This document shows, piece after piece, positions 4,048 to 9,492 of a stretch of DNA of 9,492 bases. The stretch is from positions 1-9,492 of the forward strand of contig CAJUTD010000102.1 in NCBI GenBank assembly GCA_910589635.1, given 5' to 3'. The DNA comes from an uncultured Lachnospiraceae bacterium. GTDB taxonomy: Bacteria > Bacillota > Clostridia > Lachnospirales > Lachnospiraceae. Both the position numbers and the translations under genes were made by a program. The notes beneath the pieces were generated by a model. That model saw nothing but the letters and a program-made list of their open reading frames with translations, did not search any database and was not told where the DNA came from. Position 1 is the first letter of the stretch. Every line of letters starts with the position of its first letter.

Positions 4048-6418
4048 AAAAACATTACACACTTTAGAATATAACAAAATTATCGACCAACTCTGCGAGC
4101 AGGCCACCTGCGCTTCCGGCAGAGAGCTATGCCGACAGCTAAAGCCGTCCACCGATTTAGTACAGATTCGTCTTGCCCAGGAGCAGACCAGCGATGCATT
4201 GACAAGAATATTTCAGAAAGGCTCACTTTCTTTTTCCGGCACCCACAATATTGGCGCCTCTTTAAAGCGTTTGGAAATTGGCGGAGTTATGAATATAGAG
4301 GAACTTCTAAAGACCGCTTCTCTGTTAGAAACTGCCAAGCGTGCCAAAACATATTCCCGCAGCGATAGGACAGACGCCCGAAAAGATTCGCTGGATGAAC
4401 TGTTTGGTGGAATTGAGCCCTTAACGCCATTGCTGGATGAAATCAGACGCTGCATTCTCTCCGAAGATGAGATTGCCGATGACGCCTCTGCCAACCTGAA
4501 AAATATCCGCAGATCCATCCGCAATGTCAACGACAAAATTCGTAGTCAAATGAACACCATGCTGAATAATGCGGACACACGCAGCCACTTACAGGACACG
4601 GTCATCACCATGCGCGGAGGACGTTTCTGTCTGCCCGTCAAAGCAGAAGCAAAAGGACATGTGCCAGGTATGATCCACGACCAGTCTTCCACAGGGTCAA
4701 CTTTATTTATCGAGCCGATGGCAGTCGTAAAATTGAACAATGATTTAAAAGAGCTTTATCTCAAAGAACAGGATGAAATTGAAGCTATCCTTGCCACGCT
4801 CAGTAATCAGGCCGCAGAGCATATTGAGGAGCTGCAGAATAACTATGACATACTGACGGAACTTGATTTTATTTTTGCCAAAGGTTCCTTAGCCAAACAG
4901 CATAATGGGACGGCGCCTCTTTTTAATGAGGAACACCGCATCCGAATCCGCAAAGGACGGCATCCATTGCTCGATCGTCACACCGTGGTACCCATCGACA
5001 TCCACCTTGGCGACACGTTCGACCTTCTAATTGTCACCGGCCCTAATACTGGAGGCAAGACGGTCTCTCTGAAAACAGTAGGGTTGTTTACACTGATGGG
5101 GCAGGCAGGTCTGCATATACCAGCAAACGACCGTTCCGAGCTGTCCGTATTTGAGGAAGTGTTTGCAGATATCGGAGACGAACAAAGCATTGAGCAAAGC
5201 CTCAGTACGTTTTCCTCACATATGACAAATATTGTTTCTATTTTACAGAATGCAAATGAGAATTCACTTGTTCTATTTGACGAGCTTTGCGCTGGGACCG
5301 ACCCTGCGGAGGGTGCAGCCCTTGCCATTTCCATATTATCAAAGCTCCACCATTGCGGCGTGCGCACAATGGCAACTACACATTACAGTGAGTTAAAAGT
5401 GTTTGCCCTCTCCACACCTGGCGTGGAAAATGCAAGCTGTGAATTCTCGGTAGAAACGTTAAGCCCAACTTACCGCCTTCTCATTGGTATTCCAGGCAAG
5501 AGCAATGCCTTTGCCATTTCCGGCAAACTCGGACTGCCTTCGGAAATCATTGATGACGCAAGAACGCGTATGTCCGAAGAAGATGAAAATTTTGAAGATT
5601 TAATCTCAGATTTAGAAGCCAGCCGCGTCACGATTGAAAAAGAACGGTTGGAAGCTGAACAATACCGCCAGGAAACAGAACGCTTAAAACAAAAACTGGA
5701 AGAGAAGCAAGAACGCTTAGAAAACCAGCGAGATAAGATTATCCGCCAGGCTAACGAGGAAGCTCACGCTATTCTCCGAGAAGCCAAAGAAACCGCTGAT
5801 AAAACGATTAAAAACTTCCACAAATATGGGCAGGCTAATCCTAATATGAAAGAAATGGAACAGGAACGAAGCAAGCTCAGGGATAAAATGGGCCGCCTGG
5901 AAAAAAATATGGGCTTAAAACAAAAAGAACAGGCACAAAGCCACAAAATTCCCAAGAACTTACGAATTGGCGATTCCGTAAAAGTTCTCAGTATGAATCT
6001 CAAGGGCACGATACACACCTTGCCAAATGAAAAAGGCGACTTGTATGTTCAGATGGGTATTCTCCGCTCTCTGGTAAATATTCGTGATATAGTATTGTTA
6101 GAAGATACGCCTGCACTCGGAAATAAGAGAAAATCCACGGGAGCCGGCAAATTAAAGATGGCAAAATCTGCCTCGATTTCCGCGGAAATCAATCTTATCG
6201 GCAAGACAACAGACGAGGCTATCGCTTTGTTGGATAAATACCTGGACGATGCTTACCTTGCTCATATGCCATCCGTCCGCGTTGTCCACGGTAAAGGAAC
6301 CGGAGCCTTACGCAAAGCCGTGCACAATCATCTGAAACGCTTAAAATATGTTCAATCTTTTCGCCTTGGCGAATTTGGGGAAGGTGATTCCGGCGTTACC
6401 ATAGTAACTTTTTCATGA
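4040..6418 (+). CDS. mutS2: MutS2 family ATPase with C-terminal Smr domain
   Basis: This 792-aa protein is a full-length MutS2. It has the MutS core and ATPase without the N-terminal mismatch-recognition domains of MutS. Walker A is GPNTGGKT (334-341), and Walker B is LVLFDE ending at D414-E415, followed by the CAGTDP signature and the TTHYSELK switch. A long coiled coil (about 515-625) leads to a KOW-like domain (about 640-690) and a C-terminal Smr nuclease-type domain (about 712-792) with the diagnostic HGKGTG at 750-755. Family members bind branched DNA and suppress recombination in some bacteria. In Bacillus the protein (also called RqcU) acts on collided ribosomes, which would fit the translation-related neighbours here. 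The start matches the usual family N-terminus (TLEYNKII). It is transcribed divergently from the HtrA-like operon and probably cotranscribed with the downstream regulator genes. Confidence 0.97.
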   Translation: MNKKTLHTLEYNKIIDQLCEQATCASGRELCRQLKPSTDLVQIRLAQEQTSDALTRIFQKGSLSFSGTHNIGASLKRLEIGGVMNIEELLKTASLLETAKRAKTYSRSDRTDARKDSLDELFGGIEPLTPLLDEIRRCILSEDEIADDASANLKNIRRSIRNVNDKIRSQMNTMLNNADTRSHLQDTVITMRGGRFCLPVKAEAKGHVPGMIHDQSSTGSTLFIEPMAVVKLNNDLKELYLKEQDEIEAILATLSNQAAEHIEELQNNYDILTELDFIFAKGSLAKQHNGTAPLFNEEHRIRIRKGRHPLLDRHTVVPIDIHLGDTFDLLIVTGPNTGGKTVSLKTVGLFTLMGQAGLHIPANDRSELSVFEEVFADIGDEQSIEQSLSTFSSHMTNIVSILQNANENSLVLFDELCAGTDPAEGAALAISILSKLHHCGVRTMATTHYSELKVFALSTPGVENASCEFSVETLSPTYRLLIGIPGKSNAFAISGKLGLPSEIIDDARTRMSEEDENFEDLISDLEASRVTIEKERLEAEQYRQETERLKQKLEEKQERLENQRDKIIRQANEEAHAILREAKETADKTIKNFHKYGQANPNMKEMEQERSKLRDKMGRLEKNMGLKQKEQAQSHKIPKNLRIGDSVKVLSMNLKGTIHTLPNEKGDLYVQMGILRSLVNIRDIVLLEDTPALGNKRKSTGAGKLKMAKSASISAEINLIGKTTDEAIALLDKYLDDAYLAHMPSVRVVHGKGTGALRKAVHNHLKRLKYVQSFRLGEFGEGDSGVTIVTFS

Positions 6419-6458
6419 CATTTGCATCCTATGAAATACATCTCAAAGGAGGAATCCT

Positions 6459-7160
6459 ATGGCTTCAAAACAGAAAATTCTCATCGTAGATGATGATGTA
6501 AATATTGCAGAGCTGATATCTCTTTACCTGACAAAGGAGTGTTACGATACCCGCATGGTTCACGACGGCGAAGAAGCCCTCGCGGTATATGAACAGTATG
6601 AACCAAACCTAATTTTACTGGATCTCATGCTCCCCGGCATTGACGGTTACCAGGTTTGCCGGGAAATTCGAGCCAAATCCAATATTCCGATTATCATGCT
6701 TTCCGCCAAAGGAGAAATTTTTGACAAAGTATTGGGGCTTGAGCTTGGAGCAGACGACTATATCATGAAGCCTTTTGATTCCAAAGAACTTGTTGCACGC
6801 GTGAAAGCAGTTCTCCGCCGCTATCAGCCCACGAAACATGAAACACCTTCCGCTGGCATCAAATGTGTGGAATATCCTGACCTTACGATTAACCAGAGTA
6901 ATTATTCTGTCATTTACCGGGGACGTGCGGTCGACATGCCGCCCAAGGAGCTGGAACTTTTATATTTCCTTGCTTCCTCCCCAAATCAGGTATTTACCAG
7001 AGAACAGCTGTTAGACCATATCTGGGGCTATGAATACATTGGGGACACGCGCACTGTCGACGTACATGTAAAACGTCTGCGTGAAAAAATCAAGGATCAT
7101 GAGAAATGGAGCATTGCCACCGTCTGGGGCATTGGCTATAAATTTGAGGTGAAATCGTGA
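6459..7160 (+). CDS. OmpR/PhoB-family response regulator
   Basis: This 233-aa DNA-binding response regulator pairs with the kinase that follows. The receiver domain (about residues 5-120) has the acidic pocket DDD at 11-13, phospho-acceptor D55 (LILLDLMLPG), S82 and K104 (YIMKPF). The C-terminal winged helix (about 135-232) carries the usual elements PPKELELLYFLA, RTVDVHVKRLREKI and TVWGIGYKFE. AAAGGAGG (6445-6452) lies 6 nt before the ATG. The gap to mutS2 is 40 nt with no terminator, so readthrough from mutS2 is likely. The stop overlaps the kinase start by 4 nt. The specific system (signal and regulon) cannot be assigned from sequence alone, so no symbol is given. Confidence 0.95.
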   Translation: MASKQKILIVDDDVNIAELISLYLTKECYDTRMVHDGEEALAVYEQYEPNLILLDLMLPGIDGYQVCREIRAKSNIPIIMLSAKGEIFDKVLGLELGADDYIMKPFDSKELVARVKAVLRRYQPTKHETPSAGIKCVEYPDLTINQSNYSVIYRGRAVDMPPKELELLYFLASSPNQVFTREQLLDHIWGYEYIGDTRTVDVHVKRLREKIKDHEKWSIATVWGIGYKFEVKS

Positions 7161-8575
7161 AACGTACCTTATACTTAAAACTTTTGTTGGGATATGTATT
7201 GTTAGGAATTATGGGATTTATAACCGTTTTCACCCTTACTTCAAGTCTGACTTTAAACTACATAGAAAAAAGGACCGTTACTAACCTTTACCGGGAGTCT
7301 AACCTTTTGGCGGGTAATTACGCTTCCAATTATTACCGCGGAACAATGACGCTGACAGATGTTGAATCTCATTTTGAGGCAATTGCCGCTTACCTGGACA
7401 CAGATATATGGGTGATTGACCGCAATGGAAACATCTTAATTAACAGCCGCCCTGAATCAGCAGCAGACACTGTCATTCCGAATTTTGATATTGCTTCTTT
7501 CGGTACAAATTATTATCAAAAAGGAACATTTTTTGATATGTTTCCCGAAGATACACTGTCTGTATTCTCCCCCATAACTATTAACTATAAAGTGCGTGGA
7601 TATGTGTTGATTCATCGCTCCATCGCCGATTTAATCACATACAAAGATGGATTTTTAAACATCGCCTACATCACCCTTGCCATTATCTTTTTCTGCGCGT
7701 TTATTGTGCTTGTGCTCTTTACTTTTACGGTATATCTGCCCATCCATAAAATGACCCGCGCAGCTAAAGATTACTCTCAAGGAAACTTTGATACCCAAAT
7801 CAACATCCATACCAATGACGAGATGGGTTACCTTGCCGCCTCCATCAACTATATGGCAACAGAGCTATCCACTTTAGAAGAAGACCAACGCAAATTTATC
7901 GCCAATGTTTCCCACGATTTCCGCTCGCCTCTTACTTCTATTAAGGGTTACATTGAAGCCATCATGGACGGCACAATCCCCTACGAGATGCAGGATAAAT
8001 ATCTCAACATTATCCTTTTTGAGACGGAACGTTTGAACAAACTAACACAGAGTATGCTGGAACTTAACAAATTCGGCATCAAAGGCTCAATGATGGATAT
8101 CACAGACTTTGATATCAACCATACCATCAAAATGGTAGTACAGTCCTTTGAAGGCATCTGTAAACAGAAAAAAATTTCCTTTGAACTAATTTTGACAGGC
8201 CAGACTTGCTTCGTGTCCGCCGATATGAGCAAAATCCAGCAAGTACTCTATAATCTGATTGACAATGCCATCAAATTCAGCCATTCCGACTCTTCTATCA
8301 CAATTGAGACTACGGAAAAAAATGACAAAGTATTTATCTCTGTCAAAGATGCCGGCATCGGCATCCCCAAAGACAGTATCAAGAAAATCTGGGAGCGATT
8401 TTATAAGACAGACTTATCCCGCGGGAAGGACAAACGCGGCACCGGTCTGGGGCTTGCTATCGTTAAAGAAATAATTTCCTCCCACAATGAGAATATCAAC
8501 GTCATCAGTACCGAGGGAGTAGGAACGGAATTTATTTTCACCTTACCCATGGCACAAAAGGAGAATGAATTGTAA
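7157..8575 (+). CDS. Membrane sensor histidine kinase of the two-component pair
   Basis: This 472-aa protein starts at a GTG that overlaps the regulator stop (GTGA), with GAGGTG (7146-7151) 5 nt upstream. It has TM1 at about residues 8-30 and an extracytoplasmic sensor region of about 135 residues with a Cache/PAS-like stretch (IWVIDRNGNILINS, 84-97). TM2 is at about 168-194, followed by HAMP (about 193-245), HisKA with phospho-acceptor H253 (SHDFRSPL) and the HATPase domain. Its N box is NLIDN at 366-370, G1 is DAGIGIP from 398 and G2 is GTGLGLAIV from 428. All residues needed for autophosphorylation are present. The signal is unknown; the sensor fold suggests a small-molecule ligand, which is inference. 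It ends 14 nt from convergent truA. Confidence 0.95.
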   Translation: MKRTLYLKLLLGYVLLGIMGFITVFTLTSSLTLNYIEKRTVTNLYRESNLLAGNYASNYYRGTMTLTDVESHFEAIAAYLDTDIWVIDRNGNILINSRPESAADTVIPNFDIASFGTNYYQKGTFFDMFPEDTLSVFSPITINYKVRGYVLIHRSIADLITYKDGFLNIAYITLAIIFFCAFIVLVLFTFTVYLPIHKMTRAAKDYSQGNFDTQINIHTNDEMGYLAASINYMATELSTLEEDQRKFIANVSHDFRSPLTSIKGYIEAIMDGTIPYEMQDKYLNIILFETERLNKLTQSMLELNKFGIKGSMMDITDFDINHTIKMVVQSFEGICKQKKISFELILTGQTCFVSADMSKIQQVLYNLIDNAIKFSHSDSSITIETTEKNDKVFISVKDAGIGIPKDSIKKIWERFYKTDLSRGKDKRGTGLGLAIVKEIISSHNENINVISTEGVGTEFIFTLPMAQKENEL

Positions 8576-8589
8576 AAGGACTGTCCCAA

Positions 8590-9330
8590 TTAGTACTCTA
8601 CACTTTGCAAAATCAGCCCTTTTGCCGGCAGCATTGCACCGGCATTCTCCCGTATTCCTTCCTCCAAAATCTGTTTAACTTCCAACGGTTGCCTCTCTCC
8701 GGCTCCGACTTCTGCTAACGTCCCAGCCACAATCCGTACCATATTATGCAAAAAGCCATTTCCACTTATGACAATATCCACTTCCTCTCCCTTACGCAAT
8801 ACTTCAAGATTATAAATTGTCCGTACAGTAGATTTCTTTTTGGAAGGATTCCGACAAAATGCCATGAAGTCATGGGTTCCCACCAGATAGTGGGCTGCAC
8901 TTTGCATAGCTTCCACATCCAGTATCTCTTCTATCGTATGCATCCACTTCCTCTCAAACACATTGGGACTGCTGCTGTTGAAAATTCGATAACAATACGT
9001 CTTCCTTAAAGCGGATAACCTTGCATGAAACCTTTGCGGTGCTTCCTCCATCTGCATAACTCCTATATCTTCCGGTAGATACAGATTGACATAGTCTTGA
9101 ATTTGCCTGACAGGCATTTCGATGGACAAGTGAACGTTCGCCACCTGCCCCATAGCGTGGACTCCCGCATCTGTACGCCCGGATCCCTGCACTACTATTT
9201 CTTCTCCCTCTAACTTTGTAAATATACTGTTCAGCTTTCCCTGAATCGTATTAACTGTACTTTTTTGATTCTGCCAGCCCTTATAGCGTGTACCATCGTA
9301 TGCAATTATCATTTTATAATTCTTCTTCAA
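8590..9330 (-). CDS. truA: tRNA pseudouridine(38-40) synthase TruA
   Basis: TruA converts uridines 38-40 of the tRNA anticodon arm to pseudouridine. The 246-aa product is of typical family length. It carries IIAYDGTRYKGWQ near the N-terminus, the catalytic-Asp motif GSGRTDAGVHA (nucleophile D54), RFHARLSALRKTYCYRI, and the C-terminal FLHNMVRIVAGTL that shapes the active site. The start is taken as TTG 9330, because GAGG (9340-9343) lies 9 nt before it. An ATG at 9337 is only 2 nt from that GAGG and opens just a 7-codon out-of-frame peptide. An in-frame ATG at 9312 is the alternative start. The gene lies downstream of the tRNA-Lys terminator, and I see no convincing promoter of its own in the 50-nt gap. 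Confidence 0.96.
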   Translation of the reverse strand: MKKNYKMIIAYDGTRYKGWQNQKSTVNTIQGKLNSIFTKLEGEEIVVQGSGRTDAGVHAMGQVANVHLSIEMPVRQIQDYVNLYLPEDIGVMQMEEAPQRFHARLSALRKTYCYRIFNSSSPNVFERKWMHTIEEILDVEAMQSAAHYLVGTHDFMAFCRNPSKKKSTVRTIYNLEVLRKGEEVDIVISGNGFLHNMVRIVAGTLAEVGAGERQPLEVKQILEEGIRENAGAMLPAKGLILQSVEY

Positions 9331-9376
9331 TTTTCATTTCCTCTTTTCTTTCATCAAATAAGTCTCTACAATTTTA

Positions 9377-9423
9377 ATAGAAAAACAGCGGTAAAGCTAC
9401 AAATACTGATGCTTTCCGCTGTT
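9377..9423 (-). terminator. Intrinsic terminator after tRNA-Lys
   Basis: On the minus strand AACAGCGGAAAGC (9423-9411) pairs with the complementary arm at 9397-9384, giving 13 bp with one bulged A at 9392 and a 13-nt loop. A U-rich run (TTTTTCTATT) follows directly. The T-run is only on the minus-strand side, so it ends leftward transcription from the tRNA, about 10 nt after its 3' end. Confidence 0.88.
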
Positions 9424-9432
9424 CTATGTTCA

Positions 9433-9492
9433 TGAGACATCGGGGATTCGAACCCCGGACAACTTGATTAAAAGTCAAGTGCTCTGCCAACT
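9433..9492 (-). tRNA. tRNA-Lys (anticodon UUU), 3' part, truncated by the window edge
   Basis: On the minus strand the anticodon stem CTTGA/TCAAG encloses loop CTTTTAA, with anticodon TTT at 9472-9470. The T arm CGGGG-TTCGAAT-CCCCG (9457-9441) and the acceptor 3' strand ATGTCTC (9440-9434) with discriminator A (9433) are complete. The D-arm part AGTTGGCAGAGC is visible at the edge. The 5' acceptor strand, about 16 nt, lies beyond the window. CCA is not encoded. Confidence 0.95.

Noticed and set aside
4978..5367. A 129-codon minus-strand ORF inside mutS2
   Set aside because: It is the shadow of the highly conserved MutS2 ATPase region on the other strand. It has no ribosome binding site and no recognisable domain.
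8575..8590. Bidirectional terminator between the kinase and truA
   Set aside because: The only dyad is 4 bp with a 1-nt loop and no flanking T-tract on either strand.
9331..9376. A dedicated truA promoter after the tRNA terminator
   Set aside because: The best pair (TTGTAG, 17 nt, TATTAA) has only 3 of 6 and 4 of 6 matches and overlaps the terminator stem, so it is not strong enough to annotate.

Overview
The window looks like a chromosomal segment from a low-to-mid GC member of the Clostridia, most likely a Lachnospiraceae-type gut Firmicute. The reasons are strong AGGAGG Shine-Dalgarno sites, sigma-A-type promoters, GTG and TTG starts, the presence of YhaM and MutS2, and the style of the membrane-anchored HtrA-like protein. 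This placement is an inference, because no 16S or other marker is present.

Layout. Positions 6-3656 hold a leftward operon (minus strand): an HtrA/PDZ-like membrane protein with a degenerate catalytic triad, then the HD-domain 3'-5' exoribonuclease YhaM, then the 23S rRNA uracil-C5 methyltransferase RlmD. The intergenic gaps are 14 nt and 1 nt. Positions 4040-8575 hold a rightward set: MutS2 (with KOW-like and Smr domains), then an OmpR-type response regulator and its histidine kinase, which overlap by 4 nt. Positions 8590-9330 carry truA on the minus strand, convergent with the kinase and only 14 nt from it. The right edge holds the 3' part of a minus-strand tRNA-Lys(UUU), followed by a strong intrinsic terminator.

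The most unusual part is the divergent intergenic region at 3657-4039. A self-complementary TTGCAA (3776-3781) sits exactly 17 bp from a perfect TATAAT on the minus strand and exactly 17 bp from TATACT on the plus strand. The two operons therefore appear to share a single -35 element. Just downstream on the plus side, the roughly 230-nt mutS2 leader is built from repeats. It has two 54-bp copies differing at one base, a 16-bp repeat that begins each unit, and two hairpins with the same architecture but compensating stem sequences. One unit looks as if it was inserted into another. A third hairpin has a loop complementary to two identical flanking loops. The leader is rich in AGGAGG-like motifs and contains a possible 67-codon leader ORF that ends 8 nt inside mutS2. 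It may be a mobile palindromic repeat, a structured regulatory RNA, or a repeat recruited as a leader; the sequence alone does not decide.

Functionally, the annotated genes lean towards RNA and translation maintenance: rRNA methylation, RNA decay, MutS2 (a ribosome-rescue or DNA-recombination factor), tRNA pseudouridylation and a tRNA. Alongside them are an envelope HtrA-like protein and a two-component sensor.
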